Source: SYLG01 sp965226945
GTDB taxonomy: Bacteria > Planctomycetota > Planctomycetia > Gemmatales > Gemmataceae
Direction: 5' to 3'
DNA: 64,000 nucleotides
Assembly: GCA_965226945.1 (NCBI GenBank)
Contig: OZ245717.1
Location: forward strand, 1,860,001 to 1,924,000
The stretch's first letter is position 1; each line of letters starts with the position of its first letter. Shown here one piece after another: positions 8,304 to 17,440 of this stretch. The translations under genes and the position numbers were made by a program. Under the pieces are notes generated by a model, which did not search any database, was not told the DNA's origin, and saw nothing but the letters and a program-made list of their open reading frames with translations.

Positions 8304-9362
8304 ATGACCTTTCCCGGACATTCGATGAGCAAGGAGGAGATCTACGGCTTTATTGAAGGCTTGAGGGAAACCACGCGGGATCACCCCAACGACGTCGTGA
8401 ACTATTCGATCATCAGCGAACTGCTCTACCAGGCGGGCGATTACGAAGGCGCCATCGCCGAAGCGAACAAGGCCCTGGCAATCGATCCCCATTCCGTCGA
8501 GGCGTTGAAGGCGCGTGGCTGGGCGCATTCGGCCATCAACGATCGCAAGAAATCGGTGCGCGCGCTGAGCGATTTTGAGATTGCACTCGATATGTCGCCG
8601 CGCGATGCCACGCTATTGGCACGAATTTCGATGGTCTGCTACAATCTGGGCGATTACGATCGGGCCATTTTGCGAGCGAGCGAATCAATCGGCCTCGATC
8701 CCAAATTACGCCTCCCCTGGAGAATTCGGGCCTGGGCCTACTTTCAAAAGAACGAACTGGCCAAAGCACTCGCCGATTTCAAGGTGCTCACCTCGATCTG
8801 CCCCACCGATGGCCTGGCCTATTACTTCCAAGGACTCTTGTACTTCAAACGAGCCGAATACCGAGAAAGCCTGGCCGCTTTTTCGCAAAGCCTGCAGATA
8901 CGCCCCAATCATCACGAAGTGCTGACACAAAGAGCGAAGGCCCACTATTTTCTGCAGAAATTTGCGGAGGCTAAAAGCGATTGCGACGCCGCCTTGACCC
9001 AGCAGGCCGATTTTTATGAGGCCATCATCTGGCGCGGCAACGCCTTGCGCCGCCTGCACAAGAAAGCCGAAGCGCTCGAAGACTTCGCCAAGGCGATCGA
9101 ACTGCAGCCCAAGAAACCAACCGCTTATCTTTATCGAGGCACCGCCTACGAAAGGTGGCAGCAAGACGATCTGGCCATAGCCGACTACACTAGGGCGATC
9201 GAACTGGCGCCTCCTTCACCCGACCTCTATCTGCGCCGCGGCTACCTTTTCATCAAGCACGAAGATTTTCCTCGCGCTAGGGCCGATCTCGACAAGGTGA
9301 TCTCTCTCGAACCGCACAACGAAACCGCCAAACGTGCGCGCGCGCAAATTGCCGATCGCTAA
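8304..9362 (+). CDS. Tetratricopeptide repeat protein
   Basis: About 352 residues made almost entirely of TPR units of 34 residues with the usual small and large residues (for example AGDYEGAIAEANKALAIDP, LGDYDRAILRASESIGLDP, QDDLAIADYTRAIELAP). TPR arrays are protein-interaction scaffolds; no enzyme domain is present and no signal peptide is obvious, so it is probably cytoplasmic. The start at 8304 is favoured because GGAG lies at 8293-8296; a longer frame from 8250 lacks such a site. It is the intact paralogue of the downstream gene interrupted by the insertion sequence: the first 60 residues of both match closely (TRDHPNDV versus TRDRPNDV). It lacks the C-terminal membrane region of that gene. 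Confidence 0.88.
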   Translation: MTFPGHSMSKEEIYGFIEGLRETTRDHPNDVVNYSIISELLYQAGDYEGAIAEANKALAIDPHSVEALKARGWAHSAINDRKKSVRALSDFEIALDMSPRDATLLARISMVCYNLGDYDRAILRASESIGLDPKLRLPWRIRAWAYFQKNELAKALADFKVLTSICPTDGLAYYFQGLLYFKRAEYRESLAAFSQSLQIRPNHHEVLTQRAKAHYFLQKFAEAKSDCDAALTQQADFYEAIIWRGNALRRLHKKAEALEDFAKAIELQPKKPTAYLYRGTAYERWQQDDLAIADYTRAIELAPPSPDLYLRRGYLFIKHEDFPRARADLDKVISLEPHNETAKRARAQIADR

Positions 9363-9612
9363 ACGCACGGCCTCATTTACGACCGGCCAAGCCTCCGTGC
9401 TCGTGACACGCAGCACTTACTGAGGCTCGACTTCAGAGCGTTGGTTGACCTCCTACCTGTAGCCTCGCTGCCTTTCAACAAGGCCACCCTTCTTTGACCA
9501 GGGCGCGCACAAAAAGGGTGATCTTGGTCGATTTCACATCACTTCGAGTTAGAATTCTCGATAGAGTCAATCGCGCGATCGCTTCCTTCAAACCGCCTCC
9601 TCGAGGCTTTCC

Positions 9613-10103
9613 ATGCTCACTCCCCAAATGCCGATTCCCCGCGGCGGGGGTCCGCTGACCCGGGATGAAGTCCTCTTATTGATTGAAGAGATGAGGCAAC
9701 CCACACGGGATCGGCCCAACGACGTTGGCAATTCTCCGTTGATCAGCGAACTGTTGCAGGAAATCGGCGACATCAATGGCGCGATTGAAGAAGCAAACCG
9801 GGCGCTGGCAACCGATGGCAATTGCGTCGAGGCACTATCCGCACGAGGTTGGGCAAACACTTCGATCGACGGGGATCGCGGGCCGCAACAGGCTCTCCGT
9901 GATTTTGAGAAAGCCTTGAAACTCTCACCACGTAACGCCACGATTCTGGCCCGGATGTCGGGCGCTTTGTACAAGACACGCGACTTTGACCGGGCCGTGC
10001 AACGTGCGACCGAGGCGATCGGCATCGACGATTGCTCCCATTTTGCCTGGAGGATCCGCGGGTTGGCCTTCCTTCAAAAAAATGACTATGCCCGCGCACT
10101 AGA
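9613..10103 (+). pseudogene. 5' fragment of a TPR membrane gene cut by an IS element
   Basis: This fragment encodes the first 163 residues of a TPR protein closely similar to the one at 8304-9362 (SELLQEIGDINGAIEEANRALA against SELLYQAGDYEGAIAEANKALA). The frame runs into the insertion sequence after the codons for ARAL, adding 13 foreign residues before a stop at 10143. Removing bases 10104-11967 restores a continuous frame: ARALEDFDQLIRICPDDDS, which aligns with AKALADFKVLTSICPTDGL in the intact paralogue. The intact gene would encode 488 residues. The insertion leaves no functional full-length product; a truncated TPR protein could still be made. Confidence 0.9.
10098..10103. repeat. Target site duplication, left copy (ACTAGA)
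   Basis: ACTAGA lies directly outside the left inverted repeat and recurs at 11962-11967 outside the right one. Deleting the element plus one copy restores the TPR reading frame exactly, which confirms the boundary. Confidence 0.88.
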
Positions 10104-10117
10104 CCTTAACCAAGCAT
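10104..10117 (+). repeat. IS left terminal inverted repeat
   Basis: CCTTAACCAAGCAT at the left end pairs with the reverse complement of the right end, CCTTAAACAAGCGT (positions 7 and 13 differ). Confidence 0.85.
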
Positions 10118-10153
10118 CCCCGGAAGGAAAGAAAGTGGGATAAAACGAAAAAA

Positions 10154-10232
10154 ACTCGAAACTCCCGAGGTTTCGGCGGTATCTGATTAGTTGAACAGAA
10201 AACCGTCAACCGACGAAAAAGGAGTTTCGAGT
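10154..10232 (+). promoter_or_regulatory. Fold-back leader that would hide the transposase start
   Basis: ACTCGAAACTCC at 10154-10165 is the exact reverse complement of GGAGTTTCGAGT at 10221-10232. The second arm contains both the GGAG ribosome binding site and the first two bases of the GTG start. A transcript reading in from outside would form this 12-bp stem. A competing local hairpin, CGAAAC/GTTTCG at 10157-10175, uses part of the first arm. In IS10 and IS50 similar structures block transposase translation from read-through mRNA; the same role here is inference. Confidence 0.55.
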
Positions 10233-11760
10233 GAAAGATAAGATAGGTCGCCAACTGGCCTGGCGCAAGCGTCGAATTCTGGATCGGTTGGACAAATCGA
10301 AGATTGGGGATTGCGCCAGACCGGTCCATACAGCGTCGAACATTCGCTACGAGATCAGTGACCGGAATCGGGGAATCGCGCATGGCGGCATTGGTGCATT
10401 CCACTTGTTGGCCAAACGAATCGGCTTAATCGAAGCGGTCGACAACAATCTGCACCTGCTCAAGTTCCACCTTCCCTACCACGAATCGGATCACGTTTTG
10501 AATCTGGCGTACAACGCACTGTGCGATGGCACCTGTTTGCAGGATCTGGAACTGCGCCGCCAAGACGAGGCATACCTCGACGCTGTTGGAGCCAGACGAA
10601 TTCCCGATCCGACGACGGCGGGAGACTTCTGCAGGCGGTTTCGAGCGAAAGATGTCAGGAATCTGATGGAAGCCTTCGATGAAGTTCGGCAAAAGGTTTG
10701 GTCGCGTCAACCCAAGGAATTCTTTGACCTGGCCCGGATCGACATGGATGGCACGATGGTGGAGACCGGTGGGGAATGCAAAGCAGGCATGGATATCAAC
10801 TATGAAGGCAAATGGGGTTACCACCCATTAGTGGTATCCCTGGCTCAAACCGGGGAAATCTTGAGCGTGGTCAATCGGCCGGGCAATCGACCGTCACACG
10901 AGGGGGCGGCAGACGAGGTCGACAGAGCGATCCGTGTATGTGTCACGGGCGGGTTCAAAAAAATTATGCTGCGCGGGGATACCGATTTTAGCCAGACGAA
11001 ACATCTGGACCGTTGGAACACGGATGAGCGAGTAAAGTTCATCTTCGGTCTTGATAGCACGAAGAAACGGATCGTTTTGGCCGAGAATTTGGCGGAGGAT
11101 GCCTGGGAACCGCTAAATCGACCGGCTCGCTACGAGATCAAGACCAAGGAACGGTCCCGGCCGGTAAAGACCAAAGAGCAAATCGTCAACCAACGCAAGT
11201 TCGACAACATCCGGTTACATGGAGAGGACGTCGCGGAAATGCCTTATCGGCCCGTGGCTTGCAAGAAGGCATATCGGTTGATTGTGGTGCGCAAGAATTT
11301 GACCCTCTCGATGGGGCAAAAACGCTTGTTCGATGAGTACCGCTACTTTTTTTACCTGACCAACGACAAGGAACGGCCCGCGCAAGAAATGGTATTCGAG
11401 GCAAATCAGCGCTGCAACCAGGAAAATCTGCACGCCCAACTAAAACAAGGAGTGTGCGCACTGACGGCGCCGGTGGACACCATGGAAGCCAACTGGGCCT
11501 ACATGGTCATGACCTCTTTGGCTTGGAACTTGAAGGCCTGGTGGGCCCTCTGGCCCGAACCTCGAAAAGGATCGGACCGGGAAAAGCATCGGATCGAAAA
11601 GGAGACGATTCTGCAAATGGAATTCAAAACCTTCATCAACGCCTTCATGAGGCTGCCCTGTCAAATCGTCAACACAGGACGCCAAATTATCTACCGGATG
11701 ATGAGTTGGAATCCATGGCTGCCTTCATTCTTTCAAAGGCTTAACCAACTGCGATGCTGA
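10231..11760 (+). CDS. IS1380-family DDE transposase
   Basis: A 509-residue transposase. The N-terminal half has the IS1380 pattern YHESDHVLNLAYNALCDGT and RRIPDPTTAGDFCRRF. The RNase H-like core follows with IDMDGTMVE (first Asp), GDTDFS (second Asp) and QENLHAQLKQG (probable catalytic Glu). The protein cuts and pastes its own element. The start is GTG at 10231 with GGAG at 10221-10224. No truncation or frameshift is seen. It is transcribed in the same direction as the disrupted host gene, so host transcription would read into it; the leader hairpin may counter this. Confidence 0.94.
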   Translation: MKDKIGRQLAWRKRRILDRLDKSKIGDCARPVHTASNIRYEISDRNRGIAHGGIGAFHLLAKRIGLIEAVDNNLHLLKFHLPYHESDHVLNLAYNALCDGTCLQDLELRRQDEAYLDAVGARRIPDPTTAGDFCRRFRAKDVRNLMEAFDEVRQKVWSRQPKEFFDLARIDMDGTMVETGGECKAGMDINYEGKWGYHPLVVSLAQTGEILSVVNRPGNRPSHEGAADEVDRAIRVCVTGGFKKIMLRGDTDFSQTKHLDRWNTDERVKFIFGLDSTKKRIVLAENLAEDAWEPLNRPARYEIKTKERSRPVKTKEQIVNQRKFDNIRLHGEDVAEMPYRPVACKKAYRLIVVRKNLTLSMGQKRLFDEYRYFFYLTNDKERPAQEMVFEANQRCNQENLHAQLKQGVCALTAPVDTMEANWAYMVMTSLAWNLKAWWALWPEPRKGSDREKHRIEKETILQMEFKTFINAFMRLPCQIVNTGRQIIYRMMSWNPWLPSFFQRLNQLRC

Positions 11761-11947
11761 AAAATCAGCACGATGCTGGAGTACGGATGCTCCAGTCCGC
11801 CGCGGCTTGGTAAAGGTTAACGGACCGGAAAGCGAAGTGAATATGCCGAAACAAAACATGCACAAAAAACACCCTCAAAATGGCAGGGCCGATAAAACTA
11901 TTTGCCTCCCGAGACCGGGCCCACAACCGCGAAAAACCAATTGCGCT

Positions 11948-11961
11948 ACGCTTGTTTAAGG
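11948..11961 (-). repeat. IS right terminal inverted repeat
   Basis: The minus strand reads CCTTAAACAAGCGT, matching the left end at 12 of 14 positions. The last base, 11961, is followed directly by the second ACTAGA. Confidence 0.85.
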
Positions 11962-11967
11962 ACTAGA
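11962..11967. repeat. Target site duplication, right copy (ACTAGA)
   Basis: Second copy of the six bases found at 10098-10103, directly outside the right inverted repeat. Confidence 0.88.
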
Positions 11968-12943
11968 AGATTTCGATCAACTGATCCGCATTTGCCCGGA
12001 CGACGATTCGGCTCATTACTACAAGGGCCTTTTGCATTTTAAAAGAGCCGAATACAAGGAAAGTCTTATCGCCCTGACAGGAAGCCTGCATTTGAAGCCA
12101 ATGAATCACGAGGCGTTGATGCAAAAGGGTAAGGCCAACTATTTCCTCAAGCACTTCGAGCAGGCCAAGCAGGATTGCGATGCGGCCCTGGCGGTTCAAC
12201 CCGGCTACTACGAGGCCATGATCTGGCGCGGCAACGCCCTACGACGGCTGGAACGAAAGGAAGAAGCGCTGCAAGCGCTCAACCAGGCGGTGGAGATGCA
12301 CCCGGACCGTCCGGAGGCCTATCACTACCGAGCCACCGCGTTTCAGCGCTGGCATCAGTACGATCTGGCGCTCGCCGATTATACCAAGGGAATTGAACTG
12401 GAACCTCGTGCCATCGACCTGCTGTCACACCGCGGATCTCTGTTAGCAAAACTCGAACATTTCGCCGAGGCCAGGGCCGATCTTGACCAAGTGCTCGCGA
12501 TCGATCCTTCCAACGAAAACGCCCAAATCCTGCGTGCACAAATTGCCCGCCAAAGAAAGAAGGTCGACCCCGATCACGACGAGTCTCCTCGACAATACCT
12601 GTTCTCGTACCTTCGCTATCGCCATTTGAGGAGAATTCCCAGGCGCCTTCGGCAAGTTTTCTTTCGATGGTTTTGCATCTTGTTGCTCTTTTTTTTCCTT
12701 GCGAATTTTCTGGGAATGGTCCGACCGAGCGGGCTGAAGCCAGGGCGATGGATGGGTTTTCCTTTCATCATTGCCTCATGGGGCTGGATCGATGACACCT
12801 ATTTCAGCGGGATTTCCCTGGTATGCAACGCTTTGATCGCCTTGATCGCGTCTTTTTTATTGGCTTGTTTGATTGCTTATCTACGAATCAAATCTAAAAA
12901 GGCTAATGCACCGGATCCAAAGACACCACTTGTTTCTCCATAA
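11968..12943 (+). pseudogene. 3' fragment of the IS-interrupted TPR membrane gene
   Basis: The remaining 324 codons of the TPR gene follow the right target duplication in the correct frame. TPR units continue (HFEQAKQDCDAALAVQP, YDLALADYTKGIELEP) and match the intact paralogue at 8304-9362 to its end. The protein then extends about 110 residues further with a basic linker and two hydrophobic segments (around FCILLLFFFLANFLGM and IALIASFLLACLIAYL), so the ancestral protein was membrane-anchored with a TPR domain on one side. Without its 5' part it could only start at internal ATGs such as 12032. Confidence 0.88.
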
Positions 12944-12949
12944 TCCTTC

Positions 12950-13270
12950 ATGTTCATCATCGAAGACACCAACCATGCATGGCGCTCGCGCCATTTTGCC
13001 TCTTTGTCCGACGCGATCAAGGAATTGCAACGACTCGCCCGCGTCCCCTGGAATGAGGAACCCAACTGGGCTCCATGCAAGCAATGGAGAACCCGCGGCC
13101 CCCTCTATCAATTACTCGAGGTGGAATATGGCCCCCCTCGACTCAAACTCATCCGATCGATCGAAGTTCTGCGGATCAACGCGAATGAAGTGACCTGGTT
13201 GGCCGATCCTTCCGTAGGAATTTGGGGAAGGCCCTTCGATGAGCGAAATGAAGCACCGCCGGCAGGATAG
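12950..13270 (+). CDS. Small hypothetical protein downstream of the TPR gene
   Basis: A 106-residue frame whose ATG lies six bases after the stop of the disrupted TPR gene, so the two were probably co-transcribed. It has a natural mixed composition with conserved-looking features (MFIIEDTNHAWRSRHFASL, IKELQRLARVPWNE, VLRINANEVTWLAD). I have a general recollection of short planctomycete and actinobacterial proteins of this shape but cannot name a domain. It is soluble and has no signal peptide. Polar effects of the upstream insertion may reduce its expression. Confidence 0.6.
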   Translation: MFIIEDTNHAWRSRHFASLSDAIKELQRLARVPWNEEPNWAPCKQWRTRGPLYQLLEVEYGPPRLKLIRSIEVLRINANEVTWLADPSVGIWGRPFDERNEAPPAG

Positions 13271-13493
13271 GAGCCCATCTGAAAGGGGTATCGCGTCGGT
13301 CGATTGGTGAATTCCCTCGCCAGACTCCATCGTCCAAACCAATCTCATCGAAAGGTCGCTCACTCACGCGCCCGTCGCCCATCATGCAAACACTTTGCCC
13401 TTGACGCCGAATGGCGCTTCGCGATAGAGATCGGACTTTCATCTTGCTCGGATAGCCACTCTGCGGTCGGCCTTTTGCTTAAGGGCGCGCGAA

Positions 13494-14126
13494 ATGTTTC
13501 GATCCCACTTTTCGATTTTGCTCTTGTGGACCAGCGTTTTGTCTGGATGTCAGACGATTGGTTCCCTACCCGTCTCCATGCTGCCAAGCCGTATCACAAG
13601 CTCGGCCGTCGATGACAATCAGGGAGATGGAGCATTCGATCTGAACGACGCTGGTGAAAAGAAGACCATACATAATAAACAAGATAAAAATGACAAACAT
13701 AACAAACATAAAATACTAGAAAATATCGATCACGAACTCGTCAAACAAATGATTGACGAGGCTCCCACGAACGCACAGGTTTGCGTCGTTATTGATTTCG
13801 ATCACCAATATTGCGGAATCTTACACAAGAGGAATGCGGACAGTCTGGAACTGCTGAACTCCGTTTCCAAGGAAGCGGTTCCGGGCCCCGCGGGCCAGAA
13901 GCAGTGCAAGACCAGCCACCTGCCTTTTCAATCGTTCAAGATCGCCTCCATCACCCGCTTTATGGTCATCTCGCCCCCGGCTCCAGGTTTCATTTCGCCA
14001 GATTTGACGAAAGACACGCGTAGCGTCACCTTATCCGAAATCGTCTACAAGGACGGCCGGCACCAGCGATTGGCGGCGCAGGTTAAAGGAGACAAAATCG
14101 AAACGAATCGATCGAGGACAGAGTGA
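13494..14126 (+). CDS. Hypothetical lipoprotein
   Basis: A 210-residue protein with a lipoprotein signal: hydrophobic stretch ILLLWTSVLSGC with lipobox LSGC and Cys at about residue 19, so it should be exported and lipid-anchored. A Lys/Asn/Asp/His-rich linker (about 57-75) is AT-rich and low-complexity. The C-terminal domain contains CVVIDFDHQYCGILHKR and a block near FKIASITRFMVISPPAPG. I do not recognise the domain. It is convergent with the Hsp90 partner gene, with only 21 bases between stops. Confidence 0.65.
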   Translation: MFRSHFSILLLWTSVLSGCQTIGSLPVSMLPSRITSSAVDDNQGDGAFDLNDAGEKKTIHNKQDKNDKHNKHKILENIDHELVKQMIDEAPTNAQVCVVIDFDHQYCGILHKRNADSLELLNSVSKEAVPGPAGQKQCKTSHLPFQSFKIASITRFMVISPPAPGFISPDLTKDTRSVTLSEIVYKDGRHQRLAAQVKGDKIETNRSRTE

Positions 14127-14147
14127 AGTCCAGTTTAACCGCAACAT

Positions 14148-15242
14148 TCAAGAGCCTCCTGGAAGGGAACTTTGAATTTGTGCCAGATTTCCCAGGTACC
14201 ATTCGGGCACGCGCATCCTGGCGATGGCCTGCTTCGCCTGCTCAATGTCGGCAGAAGAGAGTTCGCCCGCCTGAGCCAGTAGCCGGCAACGCTCCATTTG
14301 CACCAGGCAGCAACGATGAAGCATGCCATTCTTGGCCACGGCAGTAAGTTCTCGGTCACGCACGCCGATGGCCCCGGCCCAGTCTCGTCCTAGTGCGTAA
14401 TATTTGGCAGCAGCATCGGCACAGACCTCATCACGAGTCTTCACTTCCTTCAAGTAGCCAAGGCCCTTGAGGAAAGAGCGCGCTGCATCCTGCTCTTTTC
14501 CAGTAAGTCGCTGCGTAACCGCGAGCCAGACCCAACCTGCCGCCCGCGTGCGCAGGAGCTGTCCTCCCATTGCGGAGCGTTTGGCCATGTCCTGCGCATA
14601 AGAAGCAAGCTCGCCGACTCGGCTGAGCGCGTCACAAATTTGGCAGAGTAAAAAAAGCACCCAGCAACGCCACCAAATCGAATCTTCCTTGGTGCCCCGA
14701 TCCACCATGGCCAGAAACTCTTGCGCTTTCTCATAAGCCTCTGGCCACTGATTCAACTCGCACAGAAAATCCGTCCACCGGTAGAAAAGAACGAAGCGTT
14801 GATTGACCGGCTCCATCGCAATCTGCTGATCGAGGTAGGAAAAGCCTTTCTGGAGTGTATCTTTGTGGCCGACGGGGTCCACCTGGGTGTAGGTGTAAAG
14901 CACGCTGGTATAGGCCGAGACGGACATCGGATGAGCTCGGCCCTCGGCACCGCTAAACCGCACCATCAATTCCATGGCCAGCTCGTGGCCGCGAACAAAA
15001 TCGTGCAAGTCCGCCGTAAGCGCGGCCAGTCTCCATTCTTCAAAGAACAAAACCCACCAGGGTTCGTTCAGCTTTCGCGACTCATCACGCAGACGCGTGA
15101 GCAATTCAAATTGGAACTCGGGATTGGTTTCTCGATAGCGAAAGGTATCGTGAAACTGATCGGCCAGCTTGAGGCGTTCAACATCCCCGTCATCGCGCCA
15201 TGCCTCAACCCTGTGATGGAACTCCTCCCAGTAATCGCTCAT
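14148..15242 (-). CDS. Helical TPR-like protein paired with the Hsp90-like ATPase
   Basis: About 364 residues, all helical, with TPR-like spacing (for example WPEAYEKAQEFLAMVDRG, AARSFLKGLGYLKEVKTRDEV). It begins at an ATG two bases after the stop of the Hsp90-like gene, so they share one mRNA and are probably translationally coupled. An open frame extends upstream to 15635, but that part is the shadow of the Hsp90 gene. No signal peptide or membrane segment. TPR proteins are typical Hsp90 partners, so a co-chaperone or client-adaptor role is a reasonable inference, but no direct domain evidence shows it. Confidence 0.78.
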   Translation of the reverse strand: MSDYWEEFHHRVEAWRDDGDVERLKLADQFHDTFRYRETNPEFQFELLTRLRDESRKLNEPWWVLFFEEWRLAALTADLHDFVRGHELAMELMVRFSGAEGRAHPMSVSAYTSVLYTYTQVDPVGHKDTLQKGFSYLDQQIAMEPVNQRFVLFYRWTDFLCELNQWPEAYEKAQEFLAMVDRGTKEDSIWWRCWVLFLLCQICDALSRVGELASYAQDMAKRSAMGGQLLRTRAAGWVWLAVTQRLTGKEQDAARSFLKGLGYLKEVKTRDEVCADAAAKYYALGRDWAGAIGVRDRELTAVAKNGMLHRCCLVQMERCRLLAQAGELSSADIEQAKQAIARMRVPEWYLGNLAQIQSSLPGGS

Positions 15243-15244
15243 AT

Positions 15245-17059
15245 TCAGATCAACCTTTCCAGAGATCGTCGCCAAACGCCAAGATCGGACACAGCTTGCG
15301 GTGCTTCGAGCATCCGGGCACAGAACAATTTTGCGAAATAGGCGAGGGTTGATAGGGCGGCCTGTTTCCGGCCGACCGGGACATCTTGAGAGGTGAGGCG
15401 CTGGATCAATGGGCAGTCGGCATTGAGGTAAAGTGTGCCGTCGTCTGCCGAGCATGTTTGCCGTTGCTGAAGATAATCGTCCATGAGCGATGAGAACCCC
15501 TCGGGAATCAGCCCTTGCTTGAGGGCCGACTTGGCATCGCGAACGGCCTCCGCTCCCGCGGGATACACCATCACCGCCGGGAAATCGACCGGGCGGAAGG
15601 AAGCCACACGAACGGTGAAACCAAGCTCCTCGCAAAGGCTCAGCAATTCACGGTACGCCTCGGCGGCAACCGGACGAAGTAGGCGTTCGAGGTCATCGTC
15701 CAGACGCACAAGCTCAAGCTGCGGGTGCTTTTGCGCGTAACGCTCAAGGAAAGAATGCACCCCAAACCACGAGGCATCGATCACCGGCACATCGCGACCT
15801 TCCGCCAGGATCTTCTCTTGCAGCGATCCCAGTTCACGCCTGGTGAAATAGATGTCTCCGCCGGAATCGCGAAGGTATTCCGGAAACGGCATGCGTCCGC
15901 GGCTGGTTCGAAGAGGTAGCGAATCTTCAACGAGACCAAAGAAGTCCTCGTCCTTCGACGCCCAGCCCATGATCAGATCGGTATGACCGTAGACGACCTG
16001 CCGCCACACCATGGGCTTCTTGGTGGCGAGACCGCGCAAACCTTCACCAAGTTGATCGGCCAGCGTTTGCCGAACGGCCTCAAACGCATGATCCTGATGC
16101 ACCGATTCACGCGAAGCTGTCGGTTGTAGCGCAGGGCAATCGATCACGCCTTGAACGAATCTCGCCCACGGGGGCAGCAGATCCTTGTCAGCATTGCAAA
16201 TCGCCATGCGGCGGATCGAAACCGCCACGGTCCCATACTCCTTGATCGAAACCACCGACTGGGCAGGCACGAATAGGAACCCCCGAAGGGGGATCGTCAT
16301 CGAGTCATGTCCAAGATCGATTCTTCCATCGGCCAGTGGCAGGACACATAAGGGGTCTCCCCCACCAAAACGCCGTTTCGCATAGTCGCGGCAGGCGCCT
16401 TCCCAATCCATCTCTTCCCATGGCGGTCGCCCCAGGTTGGCAGGCTGCAATGAACCTTCCACATGAATGGGCGTCGGGAGAAAATCGGCATACTCGCGCA
16501 CCGCTTCGATTAAGAGTTGCTCGCGAAGCAGAAAAAATGCCGAGGGTTTCAGTCTCAACTCCACCGTCGTGCCGGCTTGCTCGCGCGTGCCGTCACCCAG
16601 CTCAAACTCCTGGTCACCAACCGAATGCCACCGTAGCGGCTTGCCCTTGGCCGATCGCGTTTCGACCGTCACTTCGGTTGCCAGCAAATAGGCTGCAAGG
16701 AAACCGATCCCGAATTGACCGATGAGCTGAGTGGAAAGATCAGGATCGGCAGCATCTAATTTTTCGCGCAGTTCCCGTGTGTACCCTCGTCCGATCACCG
16801 TCAGGTAGTGATGGATTTCGTCTTCCGTGAGTCCGCAACCATTATCGGCGATTCGCAGAGTGGCGGCATGCTCATCGGCAGTCAAATCGATTCGTGGCAG
16901 ATAACCGACCTCGCCTATTTCCACTATGCGGCGTACGCAAGAGTCGTGAGCATTTTGCAGCAATTCACGCAGTCCAACCCGCTGGTTGGAATAGAGATGT
17001 TCTGCCAATACCTTGAGAAGCCCGGGAAGATGAAGTTGAAACCGGCCGCGAGTGGACAT
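15245..17059 (-). CDS. Hsp90-family (HtpG-like) ATPase
   Basis: About 604 residues. The N-terminal GHKL ATPase is clear: Glu32 and Asn36 in ELLQNAHDS, Asp72 in IADNGCG, and GQFGIGF at 114-120. The middle segment resembles Hsp90 (catalytic-loop region, PTASRESVHQDHAF). It is close to the length of HtpG but diverges in the C-terminal third. It belongs to a divergent Hsp90 branch often found outside the housekeeping htpG. It should act as an ATP-dependent cytoplasmic chaperone. I prefer ATG 17059; GTG 17071 in the same frame is an alternative. The helical partner gene follows directly. Confidence 0.88.
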   Translation of the reverse strand: MSTRGRFQLHLPGLLKVLAEHLYSNQRVGLRELLQNAHDSCVRRIVEIGEVGYLPRIDLTADEHAATLRIADNGCGLTEDEIHHYLTVIGRGYTRELREKLDAADPDLSTQLIGQFGIGFLAAYLLATEVTVETRSAKGKPLRWHSVGDQEFELGDGTREQAGTTVELRLKPSAFFLLREQLLIEAVREYADFLPTPIHVEGSLQPANLGRPPWEEMDWEGACRDYAKRRFGGGDPLCVLPLADGRIDLGHDSMTIPLRGFLFVPAQSVVSIKEYGTVAVSIRRMAICNADKDLLPPWARFVQGVIDCPALQPTASRESVHQDHAFEAVRQTLADQLGEGLRGLATKKPMVWRQVVYGHTDLIMGWASKDEDFFGLVEDSLPLRTSRGRMPFPEYLRDSGGDIYFTRRELGSLQEKILAEGRDVPVIDASWFGVHSFLERYAQKHPQLELVRLDDDLERLLRPVAAEAYRELLSLCEELGFTVRVASFRPVDFPAVMVYPAGAEAVRDAKSALKQGLIPEGFSSLMDDYLQQRQTCSADDGTLYLNADCPLIQRLTSQDVPVGRKQAALSTLAYFAKLFCARMLEAPQAVSDLGVWRRSLERLI

Positions 17060-17440
17060 CTCTGGCAACACCTGATTCTTGACTGGTCGATGCGTGGGAC
17101 AGATTTTTGCATCAAAGCATTGTGCTATTGGGCGAGGCCTCCATGCGACAGAAGGACGAGGAAGATCGCGACCACATTTCTTGAACTGGCCCGGCTCCGC
17201 CTATTCATCGAGCTAGACGAGGGTGTTCATCCATGCAATAGATCAAAAAACTCAAAACAACAGAAATCGACCGATCAAGCTGGGGTAACCCCTGGGTCGA
17301 ACCATTCTCCCAATGCAAAACCGCACCCATGATGGGAGGATTGATGAGGATTCATCGAGACTGAACCCTCCCCCACTGGAGGGCATTCGCCGTTGATTGC
17401 CTTGAATCCAACGCGCCGCCAAAAACCCAAGCCACAGCAG
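17060..17440. other. Intergenic region upstream of the Hsp90-like operon
   Basis: About 380 bases between the divergent Hsp90-like gene and a hypothetical. Frames here (for example 16808-17332 plus) overlap the Hsp90 gene antisense or lack support. I looked for a CIRCE element (TTAGCACTC-N9-GAGTGCTAA) upstream of the chaperone and found none. Confidence 0.45.

Larger units (their letters stand above)
10104..11961 (+). mobile_element. Complete IS1380-family insertion sequence, 1858 bp
   Basis: The element is bounded by 14-bp imperfect inverted repeats (12 of 14 identical) and a 6-bp direct target duplication ACTAGA. It carries a single full-length transposase of the IS1380 type and about 200 bp of non-coding sequence at the right end, including a CTGGAG/CTCCAG hairpin at 11776-11795. 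The size fits IS1380 elements. Intact transposase, intact ends and a perfect target duplication show a recent insertion, probably still active. Confidence 0.92.

Noticed and set aside
15243..15635. N-terminal extension of the TPR-like gene
   Set aside because: It overlaps the Hsp90-like gene in another frame; a proper ATG lies at 15242, two bases after the Hsp90 stop.
17060..17440. Possible CIRCE heat-shock operator
   Set aside because: No inverted repeat of the required sequence was found upstream of the Hsp90-like gene.
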